64,000 bases of DNA, from assembly GCA_049671305.1 (NCBI GenBank), contig JBATUR010000034.1, positions 50,808 through 114,807 on the forward strand, given 5' to 3'. The DNA is from CADCTM01 sp049671305 (GTDB lineage Bacteria > Cyanobacteriota > Cyanobacteriia > Cyanobacteriales > Coleofasciculaceae). The notes below the pieces were generated by a model. It was not told the origin of the DNA, ran no database searches, and saw only the letters and a program-made list of their open reading frames with translations. Positions 47,444 through 55,985 of the stretch are shown in pieces. Position numbers and translations under genes: made by a program. Position 1 is the first letter of the stretch; every line of letters starts with the position of its first letter.

Positions 47444-50400
47444 ATGGCAATTAATTCTGATATCCGTGACCATGCTTATCAGTTTTTCATAGAAGAAGCA
47501 CCATTATTATTGCAGATTATGGAAACTGGTTTGCTGACACTCCAACAAGAGAAAAGTATTCCGAAAGTCCATGATTTGATGAGGGCGGCTCATTCTTTAA
47601 AAGGAGGTTCTGCTAGTGTTGGACTAGAAGCTATTGAAGCTTTGGCTCATCGCTTGGAAACAATTTTTAAGGCGTTGTATGGTGACTTAGAAATTGATAC
47701 AGATTTGGAAAGTCAACTGCTGCAAGCTTACGACTGTCTACGTTTGCCCTTAACTGAGCAAATTACCACAGGTTATTTTAATTCAGAACAAGCTTTAGCT
47801 GCCGCTGAACCAATTTTTGCCCAAATTGAGGAACGTTTGGGAGACGCCCTGACGCAAGATGATGTTTATCTTCCTAGTTCGACAGAATTGGGAATAAATA
47901 TGGCAATGTCGATTTTTGAGGTGGATGTTGGGCAGGGACTGCAACACTTGGCGATGGTTGCTGCTCATCCTCAAGATTATCAGGTAGCAGGAGAACTGCG
48001 GGCACAAGCTGAGGTGTTTTGTGGGTTTGCTGAGTTATTAAATCAACCTGAATTTGGTGCTATTGCTGAAAGCGCTATTGCGGCACTGGATGCTTGCCCT
48101 GAGTGCGCTTTAGAAATTATACAATTAGCGATCGCTGATTTTGAGCTTTGCCGTCAAGCTATCCTAGCAGAGGACTTGCCGATTAAAATTAGTCCGGCTG
48201 CGGCTTTAGTTGCTTTTGCTAATCCTGCCCAAATTGAGTTTCCCACAATCTTAGATTTAGAAGCAGCAATTTCCCCTGATTTGAACAATTTGGAAATAGA
48301 AGCACCATCTATTGAAGCAATTTTTGCTAACTTTGCTGATTTAAACAATTTGGAAGTAGAAGCACCATCTATTGAAGCAATTTTTGGTGATGTTGATTTA
48401 AATAATTTGGAAGTAGAAACACCATCTATTGAAGCAATTTTTGGTAATGCTGATTTAAACAATTTGGAAGTAGAAGCACCATCAATAGAAGCAATTTTTG
48501 GTGACTTTTTTGCCCCTGCTGAGGAATTGCCAAACCCCTCTACAGTTGCACCGGAAACTATAGAAATCGCCATTCAATCGGTTGAGCAGATTTTTGATAG
48601 TTTACCAACATCTGAAACCCCTCCCCTAGTAGAGGTAGAGAGCAAGACGGCTTCGGCTACGAGGGAAGATTTAGTTTCTATCCAGGTAAAAAATGACGCT
48701 ACTGCACCCTCTAATTTAACAATTCGGGTAGACTCACAGCGACTGGAAAGGATGAGTAATTTAGTTGGTGAGTTGGCAATTAATCGTAATGGGATTTCGC
48801 TGCAAAATGAGCAACTGCAAGTTTCTGTTAGAGAGTTGCAGAATCGCTATGCTAAAGTGCAGAACTTAGTCGGTCAATTGCGTGAGTTATCTGACAAGAC
48901 GTTGGTTGGAAGTTCCAATCGCTTTTTGTCAATAACTCCTTTGGCACAAAGCAAAAATAAGTTGCCTCATTCTCAGTTTGACTCGTTGGAATTGGACAGC
49001 TATAGTGCTTTGAATTTGCAGTTTCAAGAGTTTTTGGAAGAGATGATGCAGCTTGAGGAAGCTGTTAATGATATTAATCTGTTTGCCAAGGCGACTGACA
49101 CAACTCTAGAAAAACAGCGCCAAAACATGACTCAGTTACGGGATGAGTTGATGTGGGCACGGATGTTGCCTTTGAGTGAAGTTTTAAACCGTTTTCCTCG
49201 GATGTTACGTGATCTTTCAACTACTTACAATAAGCCTGTTAATCTCAAACTTAGTGGTACTTCGGTGCTGGTTGATAAAGCGATTTTGGAAAAGCTCTAT
49301 GATCCGCTGTTGCACTTACTTAGAAATGCCTTTGATCATGGCATAGAAGCCCCAGCAATCAGGCTTCAACAAGGAAAAGCCCAACCAGGTCAAATTGAGA
49401 TTCGGGCATACCACAGGGGCAGCCAGACAGTTATTGAAGTTCATGATGATGGTCAAGGTTTAAATTTTGAGCGTATCCGCCAACGTGTGCTGGAGTTGGA
49501 CTGGTTATCGGCGGCACAACTAGCTGATATTTCTGATGCACGTTTGGCGGAGTTGATTTTTGAGCCTGGTTTTTCGACGGCAAGCCAAGTTAGTGAACTT
49601 TCGGGGCGGGGGGTAGGATTAGATGTGGTGCGGTTACAGTTGCGATCGCTAAAAGGAACGGTAACTGTCTTATCTTCGCCCAAACAAGGCACAACTTTTA
49701 CCCTGAAGTTACCGCTAACTCTGACAATTGCTAATTTGTTAATCTGTTTAGTTGGCAATACGGCTTTGGCGTTTCCGGCTGATAGTATTGAGGAAATTGT
49801 CATTCCTAAAACTGACCAGATTAAGTATTCTGGAACACAACGGTTTTTGTGCTGGCAGGAGCAAATTGTCCCCACCTATATACTGACTGATTTGTTGGAC
49901 TATGCTTGCCCTTTACCCCAATCTGATAGTAAGATTTATGGCAGTGTTCCTACTCCGGTAAGTTGGGCAAAACCGATGCTGGTAATGCGTTTTGGTTTGC
50001 AAGTTTTTGCCTTAGAAGTTGAGCGCTTGGTGACTGAGCAAGAATTGGTAATAAAATCTTTTGGTGAGGCAATTGCACCCCCCAGTTTTACCTATGGTTG
50101 TACGGTTTTGGGTGATGGTAGTTTGGTTCCGGTTATTGATACGGCGGTGCTTTTGGAAACAGTTGTTAGTCAAAATTCCACTAAGGAAAATATTGACATT
50201 AATCATTCTATTCCTGATTTGCGATCGTCCAAAACACCCACTATTTTAGTTGTTGATGATGCTGTTGCTTTGCGGCGCACACTAGCCCTAACCTTAGAAA
50301 AATCGGGCTTTCGAGTTTTGCAGGCACCAGACGGACGAGAAGCTATTAAGCAGTTGCAGCAAAGTAATATTGAGTTAGTGGTTTGTGATATCGAAATGCC

Positions 50401-50611
50401 TAATATGAATGGTTTTGAATTTCTCAGCGCTCGTCGTCAAGATCAATCTAATATTCCGATCATTATGCTAACATCTCGTAGTAATGAAAAACATCGTCGG
50501 TTAGCAATGCAATTAGGGGCGACTGCTTACTTTACTAAACCATACATTGAGCAAGATTTTGTCAAAGCAATTCAAGACATTTTGAAATCTGCAAAGGTAA
50601 GTAGTTATTAA
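47444..50611 (+). CDS. CheA-type hybrid histidine kinase (PilL/HmpE position)
   Basis: The product has 1055 residues. The N-terminal Hpt domain carries the phosphoacceptor His-50 in RAAHSLKGG. A linker (about 110-430) contains four tandem repeats of about 19 residues (DLNNLEVEAPSIEAIF). Then follow the dimerisation and kinase domains with LLRNAFDHG, DDGQGL and GRGVGLDVV, a CheW-like domain, and a C-terminal receiver with Asp-982 in VCDIEMPN. It phosphorylates the regulators of the same operon under control of the MCP and CheW. It starts 62 bases after the MCP gene. Confidence 0.94.
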   Translation: MAINSDIRDHAYQFFIEEAPLLLQIMETGLLTLQQEKSIPKVHDLMRAAHSLKGGSASVGLEAIEALAHRLETIFKALYGDLEIDTDLESQLLQAYDCLRLPLTEQITTGYFNSEQALAAAEPIFAQIEERLGDALTQDDVYLPSSTELGINMAMSIFEVDVGQGLQHLAMVAAHPQDYQVAGELRAQAEVFCGFAELLNQPEFGAIAESAIAALDACPECALEIIQLAIADFELCRQAILAEDLPIKISPAAALVAFANPAQIEFPTILDLEAAISPDLNNLEIEAPSIEAIFANFADLNNLEVEAPSIEAIFGDVDLNNLEVETPSIEAIFGNADLNNLEVEAPSIEAIFGDFFAPAEELPNPSTVAPETIEIAIQSVEQIFDSLPTSETPPLVEVESKTASATREDLVSIQVKNDATAPSNLTIRVDSQRLERMSNLVGELAINRNGISLQNEQLQVSVRELQNRYAKVQNLVGQLRELSDKTLVGSSNRFLSITPLAQSKNKLPHSQFDSLELDSYSALNLQFQEFLEEMMQLEEAVNDINLFAKATDTTLEKQRQNMTQLRDELMWARMLPLSEVLNRFPRMLRDLSTTYNKPVNLKLSGTSVLVDKAILEKLYDPLLHLLRNAFDHGIEAPAIRLQQGKAQPGQIEIRAYHRGSQTVIEVHDDGQGLNFERIRQRVLELDWLSAAQLADISDARLAELIFEPGFSTASQVSELSGRGVGLDVVRLQLRSLKGTVTVLSSPKQGTTFTLKLPLTLTIANLLICLVGNTALAFPADSIEEIVIPKTDQIKYSGTQRFLCWQEQIVPTYILTDLLDYACPLPQSDSKIYGSVPTPVSWAKPMLVMRFGLQVFALEVERLVTEQELVIKSFGEAIAPPSFTYGCTVLGDGSLVPVIDTAVLLETVVSQNSTKENIDINHSIPDLRSSKTPTILVVDDAVALRRTLALTLEKSGFRVLQAPDGREAIKQLQQSNIELVVCDIEMPNMNGFEFLSARRQDQSNIPIIMLTSRSNEKHRRLAMQLGATAYFTKPYIEQDFVKAIQDILKSAKVSSY
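48278..48508 (+). repeat. Four tandem 57-60-base repeats in the cheA-type gene
   Basis: Units start at 48278, 48338, 48395 and 48452 and each encode DLNNLExExPSIEAIF. DNA identity between units is high, with few changes apart from the varied 3' part. The repeats lie in the linker between the Hpt and kinase domains. Confidence 0.9.
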
Positions 50612-50681
50612 ATCTTCGGTTTTAAGTTTGACTAAAATAAATGGTATTCTCGGCACATCTTGGTAATCACCAACTTAAAAA

Positions 50682-51164
50682 ATGGCAAATAATAACGTAG
50701 AATTAATTGTTTTCAGTATCGGCAGTCTTAACCTAGCTTTACCCATCAAGTCTGTCTACAAAGTCTCTAATTATACGCCTATTTCTGGTAGTGGAGTTGG
50801 TGTTGTGGGAGTTACCCGCGTTGATGATCAGGAAGTTACAGTTATTGACTTATATAGACGTTTTTTTAAAACTAATCCAGGCGAATATACAACAGGCGGC
50901 TATTTAGTACAAGTAATAAATACGACAGGTGAATTATATGGTATTCCCGTTGCTGAAACTCCGGTATTAATGGAGGTATCATTGTCTTTAATTCGTGTTC
51001 TGCCCCAGTCTTATCGTTATAGTGATACACTCGATCTTGCTAGTCATGTCGCCGTTATTCCTCAAGATGCGGCATCTTTAACCATCTTTTTGTTAGATAT
51101 CGCTCAATTATTACCAGTTTTGTCTCAGAGCAAAAGTGAGCAAAAAACGCTGTTAACTACTTAA
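50682..51164 (+). CDS. Second CheW-like protein of the chemosensory operon
   Basis: The product has 160 residues with a compact CheW fold: LIVFSIGSLNLALPIKSVYKVSN at the start, and GVVGVTRVDDQEVTVIDLYRRFF, a diverged form of the CheW loop. It starts 70 bases after the CheA-like gene. Operons of this type usually have one CheW; an extra one may dock a different receptor or replace the coupling domain. Sequence divergence makes a specialised partner likely. Confidence 0.82.
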   Translation: MANNNVELIVFSIGSLNLALPIKSVYKVSNYTPISGSGVGVVGVTRVDDQEVTVIDLYRRFFKTNPGEYTTGGYLVQVINTTGELYGIPVAETPVLMEVSLSLIRVLPQSYRYSDTLDLASHVAVIPQDAASLTIFLLDIAQLLPVLSQSKSEQKTLLTT

Positions 51165-51455
51165 GTTTGCTTGATGTTCTTTGAAGGAAGAATATTAAGA
51201 CAATTATTGTTTTATTAATTTACTTTAGCCACTTTTCCAAAAAAGGTATTTCAGCAACTTAAAAACTGCCCTAACAACTTTGAATTTAGTAAATTAATAT
51301 TGCTTTTTTTGTTGCTGTCTAAAGAAACATGGAAAAACTGAAAAAGCAATGCGATTGATTGCTAAGATAATAATTGGAAGCTTTATACTAAGTAATTGCT
51401 AACTTTATTTTAATAAAATTAAGGTTTGAGTAAGTTTTTAGTAAAAGTGACATGA

Positions 51456-51698
51456 ATGAGTTTAGAGGTTTTGGTCGTGGTTCCATCCAGCAATTTAGAG
51501 CGTGTTCCTGATCATTTACAAGTAACATTAGATCAGGAAGCCCGTAAACTATCATCAGACAGAAAAGATGAAGTCGCAAAACTACTGAATTCTGAACGTT
51601 TTGTTGCTGATTATAATGCTTGTATTTGGTGGGATGGATGTTATTATTGCCAGGACGAGAGTAATAATTGGTACCGTATTAGTTGCCGTTTTCTTTAA
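51456..51698 (+). CDS. Small protein with Cys/Trp-rich C-terminus, function unknown
   Basis: The product has 80 residues. The N-terminal half is helical and charged (LERVPDHLQVTLDQEARKL, DRKDEVAKLLN). The C-terminal 27 residues contain four Cys and three Trp (ACIWWDGCYYCQ and ISC). No signal peptide is visible, and the Cys spacing could bind a metal. It lies 66 bases ahead of cutA on the same strand. I do not recognise the family. Confidence 0.55.
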   Translation: MSLEVLVVVPSSNLERVPDHLQVTLDQEARKLSSDRKDEVAKLLNSERFVADYNACIWWDGCYYCQDESNNWYRISCRFL

Positions 51699-51721
51699 AA
51701 AATACCTAGTTATAGCGACTG

Positions 51722-51756
51722 TCAAATGCTATATAGTTAAAATAGCATTTGAGGGA
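51722..51756 (+). promoter_or_regulatory. Hairpin abutting the cutA ribosome binding site
   Basis: TCAAATGCTA (51722-51731) and TAGCATTTGA (51743-51752) form a perfect 10-base stem with an 11-base loop. The stem's last bases are the first bases of the GAGGGA ribosome binding site (51751-51756) of cutA. It could affect cutA translation or end the transcript of the gene upstream; no T-run follows. Confidence 0.6.
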
Positions 51757-51764
51757 ATAAAAAA

Positions 51765-52091
51765 TTGACTGGCGGCAACTACGGTGTGGTATTAGTAACA
51801 GCTTCCTCCCAAAAAGAAGCCGAAACAATTGCATCCTCACTCATTGAAACTCAACTGGCAGCTTGTGTTAACTTGCTACCAATACATTCAATCTACATTT
51901 GGCAAGGTAAAATTCATTCAGACTCAGAGTGGCAGCTCATAATTAAGACAGATTTATCTCTATTTTCTCAGTTAGAAAAGAAGATTCGAGAACTGCACTC
52001 TTACGAAGTACCAGAAATTATTGCTTTACCAATTATAGCCGGTTCTCAACCTTATTTACAATGGATTTCTGACCATCTTAAAGCTTTCTAG
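51765..52091 (+). CDS. cutA: Divalent-cation tolerance protein CutA
   Basis: The product has 108 residues, matching the CutA family (trimeric, ferredoxin-like): VLVTASSQKEAETIASSLIETQLAACVNLLP, IWQGKIHSDSEWQLIIKT and SYEVPEIIALPI. It begins at a TTG (51765) preceded by GAGGGA, since no in-frame ATG gives the full domain. Family proteins have been linked to copper tolerance but their exact task in cyanobacteria is unclear. A perfect hairpin overlaps its ribosome binding site. The convergent histidine kinase gene ends 42 bases away. Confidence 0.95.
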   Translation: MTGGNYGVVLVTASSQKEAETIASSLIETQLAACVNLLPIHSIYIWQGKIHSDSEWQLIIKTDLSLFSQLEKKIRELHSYEVPEIIALPIIAGSQPYLQWISDHLKAF

Positions 52092-52132
52092 AATTATGAT
52101 ATTGAGCAAAATTTTAAACATTTTCAGCTAAA

Positions 52133-54016
52133 TTAAGATGACTGCCGTTGTTGAAATGGAATCATTATACAAAATTCTGTTCCCTTACCTGGCTCAGAAA
52201 GGCAAGTTAATAAACCGCCATGTTTTTCTACTACAATTTGATAGCTAACAGACAAACCTAAACCCGTACCTTTGCCTACAGGTTTAGTTGTAAAAAATGG
52301 ATCAAACAAACGGCGAGCAATATCCTCGGTTATACCTGGTCCATTATCGATAATTCTAATTACAGCGTGAGGAGTTTTTTCACCACTAGAAGCATACTCT
52401 CTAACTAAATCTTTGACACCTGTACTAATGGTAATTTGACGTGGTTGATTCGCAACTGCTGAAGGCATCTCCAAAACATCAATAGCATTTGTGATTAAAT
52501 TCATAAATGCTTGATTAAGTTGCCCTGCAAAACCTTCTACTAACGGCAATATTCCAAAATCTTTATGAACGATAATTTCTGGGTGTTCATCGGTTGCTTT
52601 CAAGCGATGTTGCAACAGCAGTAAGGTATTATTAATTCCTTCATGAAGATCTATTGGCTTCATTTCAACTTGCTCTGCTCTCAAAAAGTTTTGCAGAGAT
52701 AAAACAATTTGCCGTAGACGATTTGCCCCTACTTTCATTGAGGTTAACAATTTGGGCAGATCAGTCATTAAGAAATTAAAATCCATCACTGCCAACTCAG
52801 ATTGAATTGGCTCAACTGGCTCAGGATAATAAGTTGTATAAAGCTTAACCAATCTCATCAAGTCTTTGATGTAGCAATTGGCATAATCAATATTGCCGTA
52901 AATAAAACCTACGGGATTATTAATTTCATGAGAAACACCCGCCACCAACTGCCCTAAACTAGACATTTTTTCTGTCTGAAATAGTTGAGCTTGTGTGCGC
53001 TGAAGTTCCTCTAATAATGCCTTGACTTGTTGTGTTTCTGCCTCCAATTCTTGGGCTTGGTTTTTTAATCTTGCCCTCGACTGCCGCAAAGCCATTTCGG
53101 TTTTTTCGCGTTCCGTAATTTCTTGCTTTAATAGCTCATTAGTCTGGGTAAGTTCAGCCGTTCTCGTTTCGACTCGTTTTTCTAAGTCCTGATGAGCTTT
53201 TTGTAAGGCTTCTTCAGCTAGCTTACGCTCTGTGATATCCCGCGTCACCCTCACAAAGCCCTGTAGCTGTCCCTGGGTATCTTGCAAGGCAGTAATAACG
53301 ACATTTGCCCAAAACTTTGAGCCATTCTTACGCACACGCCAGCCTTCGTCTTCAAAGCGCCCTTGACTGGCAGCAATTTTTAATCCCAACTGCGGTTTAC
53401 CTAGTGCTTGATCTTCTGGTGTATAAAAACAGGCAACAGATTGACCGATAATTTCAGAAGCTTGATACTGCTTGATCCTTTCGGCTCCTGTATTCCAGCT
53501 AGCAATCTTACCATTTAAATCAAGCAGGATAATTGCATAATCCTTAATGCCTTCAACTAATAACTGAAATCGCTCTTCACTTTCCCAGTGTGCTGCCTCA
53601 GCTAGTTTTTGCTCGGTGCGATCGCAAACCACTGCATAAATTAACTGCTCCTCCTGGCAAGGTGTCGCCTTCCACAACAGCCACTTATAAGAGCCGTCTT
53701 GGCAACAAAAGCGATGCTCAAATACAGTCTCTGTACCTGCTTGCAGCGCTTGCAATTGTTTTAACATTAAAGCCTGGTCTTCTGGATGTACAAATTCCAC
53801 CCAGGCTTGACTTAAAAGTTCATCGCGAGTCAATCCTAATACTTTTTCACACATCGGGTTGATCTGCTTGAAAAAGCCGTCAAAACCCGCAATAAAAAAC
53901 ATTTCTTGCGTGAGCTCAAAAAATTTACCCAGCTCGTCGCTACTAACATAATCCTCTGACACTGTTTTTTGATTCTTTCTTTTAGAATTTAGGATTTTTG
54001 TCGTTTGGGTCGTCAT
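52133..54016 (-). CDS. PAS-containing sensor histidine kinase
   Basis: The product has 627 residues and no membrane helix. PAS 1 (about 28-140, FFELTQEMFFIAGFDGFFKQINP) and PAS 2 (about 150-270, SWNTGAERIKQYQASEIIGQ) are followed by a long coiled coil (about 270-345) and a transmitter with AGVSHEINNPVGF (His about 363), FMNLITNAIDVL, IDNGPGI and GKGTGLGLSVSYQIV. The SHEINNP-type H box marks the HisKA subgroup common in cyanobacterial energy- and light-sensing kinases. No regulator gene is adjacent, so its partner is unknown. Confidence 0.93.
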   Translation of the reverse strand: MTTQTTKILNSKRKNQKTVSEDYVSSDELGKFFELTQEMFFIAGFDGFFKQINPMCEKVLGLTRDELLSQAWVEFVHPEDQALMLKQLQALQAGTETVFEHRFCCQDGSYKWLLWKATPCQEEQLIYAVVCDRTEQKLAEAAHWESEERFQLLVEGIKDYAIILLDLNGKIASWNTGAERIKQYQASEIIGQSVACFYTPEDQALGKPQLGLKIAASQGRFEDEGWRVRKNGSKFWANVVITALQDTQGQLQGFVRVTRDITERKLAEEALQKAHQDLEKRVETRTAELTQTNELLKQEITEREKTEMALRQSRARLKNQAQELEAETQQVKALLEELQRTQAQLFQTEKMSSLGQLVAGVSHEINNPVGFIYGNIDYANCYIKDLMRLVKLYTTYYPEPVEPIQSELAVMDFNFLMTDLPKLLTSMKVGANRLRQIVLSLQNFLRAEQVEMKPIDLHEGINNTLLLLQHRLKATDEHPEIIVHKDFGILPLVEGFAGQLNQAFMNLITNAIDVLEMPSAVANQPRQITISTGVKDLVREYASSGEKTPHAVIRIIDNGPGITEDIARRLFDPFFTTKPVGKGTGLGLSVSYQIVVEKHGGLLTCLSEPGKGTEFCIMIPFQQRQSS

Positions 54017-54563
54017 GATTCACTTACCTGGTTGATTCGACGCAACTCCTTTCTCACTTTGACAACGCGACAACCAAGCTTTTGGACTTTGGGCAAAGTC
54101 GGAGCAACTCCTTTGCCAGGTCGTCATAACATTAAAAACCTCTTTTTAGAGCAGTAGACTAATTAGCATTACGGCTCTATAAAGTTAGGCTTGAGAAGCA
54201 AGTAGACACACCCTGAGAGAATGAAACACTAAAATCCTGATCGTTAGTTTAAACTATAGCTAATCTTTTTTTTATAACTTAATACTAGTTCATATTATTT
54301 TATTTATCTAATTAAATCTTAATTAGGTAGTTGATTATCAAATCATTACTATATACACTCATCTTAAGTATTTTTACTATGTAACATTATCGACCCTCTT
54401 AAAAATTAATACTTTAGGAAGATGACAAGTTAATAACACTTATGCAAGATTATTTTTGGAGTCTGTTGATTAGCTACATAAATTTTCTAGTAATTTATCA
54501 AAATAGAAAGGGTTAAAGCAAGTAGTAAAGCGAAAATAATTATTTATCTTCTATCTAGCTTAT
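54017..54563. other. Intergenic region between two leftward genes
   Basis: This 547-base spacer between arsB and the histidine kinase gene is AT-rich in its distal part. It contains the palindrome GACTTTG-GG-CAAAGTC (54085-54100) about 70 bases upstream of the kinase start. No reading frame is supported. Confidence 0.55.
54085..54100. promoter_or_regulatory. Inverted repeat upstream of the PAS histidine kinase gene
   Basis: GACTTTG (54085-54091) and CAAAGTC (54094-54100) are exact inverse complements separated by two bases, the size of a dimeric repressor site. It lies 69-84 bases upstream of the kinase start codon. Function is inferred only from position. Confidence 0.3.
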
Positions 54564-55868
54564 TTAAGCAATTAGCCAAGGTAGCCAAATAGCCAACGCC
54601 AACTCACACACCAACAAAACAGGTAAAGTGATCACAAAAGCCAGACGAACATACTCAAACAAACTAACATTTAGCCCCTTACGTGCCAAAACATTGAACC
54701 AAAGTAGGGTTGAAAGACTGCCAATTGGTGTAATTTTCGCACCAATGTTGCAACCAAGAATATTGGCGTAAACCATTACCTCACGCACCACAGGATCAAT
54801 TTGTATTGCATCTGGCATTGCTAAATTATTAATCAGTACTGCTGGCAGATTATTAATCGTACTTGCTAGTGCCGTTGCCAGCAAACCAGTACCCGTAGCT
54901 GCAATAGTCAGTCCCCAACCGGACAACTGAACTAACTGCTGAGTTAGCAAGTTACTGATTTCGTCATGGTACAAGCCGATTACGACAACATACATCCCTA
55001 AGCTAAATAAAATAACTTGCCAGGGGGCTTCTTGCCAAATTTTGCGGATGTCAATGACACGATCTTGCTTTTTATGAAACCAACGTCCTGCCAGAGACAG
55101 CATAATTAAGGCATTAAGTCCAGCAATTAGGGAAATCGGTATGGACAAAGGGGCGGCGACAAAATAGCCAATTAGCAGTAAGCCTAATATTGGCAAACTC
55201 CACTGACAAACTAACGGATCACGAATTGCAGTAATCGGTAGTGGTAAGTTTTGCTGATAATGTTGGGGGATATCGCGGTCAAAGTAAAACCAAAGCACAG
55301 CCAGACTACAAGAGATCGCTACAAAATTCACGGGCACCATTACCAAGGCATAGCGCAAAAAGGAAATTTGAAAATAGTCGGCGCTGAGTATATTTACCAG
55401 ATTACTGACAATTAAAGGTGAGCTGGCAGCATCGGCAATAAAACCCGTAGCAAAAACAAATGCCAAAGTGGCACGGCGGTTAAACCCCAATAGCAGTAAC
55501 ATCTCTAGCACTGTCGGCGTCCAGATTAAAGTCGTGCCATCATTAGTTAAAAGAGCAGTTATTAAAGCTCCTAATAAGACAACTAAACAAAATAACCAAC
55601 GCCCACGCCCTAAACCAAGCTGCGCTAAAATCAGCGCCAACCATTGAAAAAAGCCAGCCGCATCTAGGATTAAAGAAATAATTACTAGTGCGACTAAGGT
55701 AAATGTAGCATTCCAAACCAGCGCCCAAATTGTGGGAAGATCTTCTAAACTGACAACACCCGTAACTAAAGCAAGCAGCGCCCCCAACATGGCAGCAAAA
55801 CCGATGCCTAAGCCTCGTGGTTGCCAGATCACAAGGGTGAGAGTAGAGAGAAAAATTGCGATCGCCAA
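54564..55868 (-). CDS. arsB: Arsenite efflux permease ArsB
   Basis: The product has 434 residues with about 12 membrane helices. It follows the E. coli ArsB pattern closely: VIWQPRGLGIG, VWNATFTLVALVIISLILD, LLTNDGTTLIWTP, FIADAASSPLIVSNLVNILSAD, IKTWQ-like KIWQEAPWQVILFSLGMY, and NILGCNIGAKITPIGSLSTLLW. It starts at TTG (55868). ArsB exports arsenite or antimonite using the proton gradient. No arsR, arsC or arsA gene is next to it, so any regulation by arsenic must act from elsewhere. Confidence 0.93.
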   Translation of the reverse strand: MAIAIFLSTLTLVIWQPRGLGIGFAAMLGALLALVTGVVSLEDLPTIWALVWNATFTLVALVIISLILDAAGFFQWLALILAQLGLGRGRWLFCLVVLLGALITALLTNDGTTLIWTPTVLEMLLLLGFNRRATLAFVFATGFIADAASSPLIVSNLVNILSADYFQISFLRYALVMVPVNFVAISCSLAVLWFYFDRDIPQHYQQNLPLPITAIRDPLVCQWSLPILGLLLIGYFVAAPLSIPISLIAGLNALIMLSLAGRWFHKKQDRVIDIRKIWQEAPWQVILFSLGMYVVVIGLYHDEISNLLTQQLVQLSGWGLTIAATGTGLLATALASTINNLPAVLINNLAMPDAIQIDPVVREVMVYANILGCNIGAKITPIGSLSTLLWFNVLARKGLNVSLFEYVRLAFVITLPVLLVCELALAIWLPWLIA

Positions 55869-55907
55869 GCCTGTTGCCTAACTGTTGTTCAGAGTTATTG
55901 TCGCACC

Positions 55908-55966
55908 CTCAAAGACAAGATCCCTCAAAGACAAGATCCCCGACTTCTTAAAGAAGTCGGGGATCT
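55908..55966. repeat. Perfect 15-base palindromic repeat with a duplicated 16-base flank
   Basis: AGATCCCCGACTTCT (55934-55948) and AGAAGTCGGGGATCT (55952-55966) form a perfect 15-base stem with a 3-base loop. The adjacent TCAAAGACAAGATCCC is tandemly duplicated (55909-55924 and 55925-55940). I recall this AAGTCGGGGATC palindrome as a dispersed intergenic repeat in cyanobacteria. Between two leftward genes it may also act as a terminator for the upstream one. Confidence 0.8.
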
Positions 55967-55985
55967 TTAACACTCAAAGCAGCAA

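Noticed and set aside
48278..48508. Considered a CRISPR-like array because of regular spacing
   Set aside because: The repeats are in frame inside the CheA gene, without unique spacers or cas genes.
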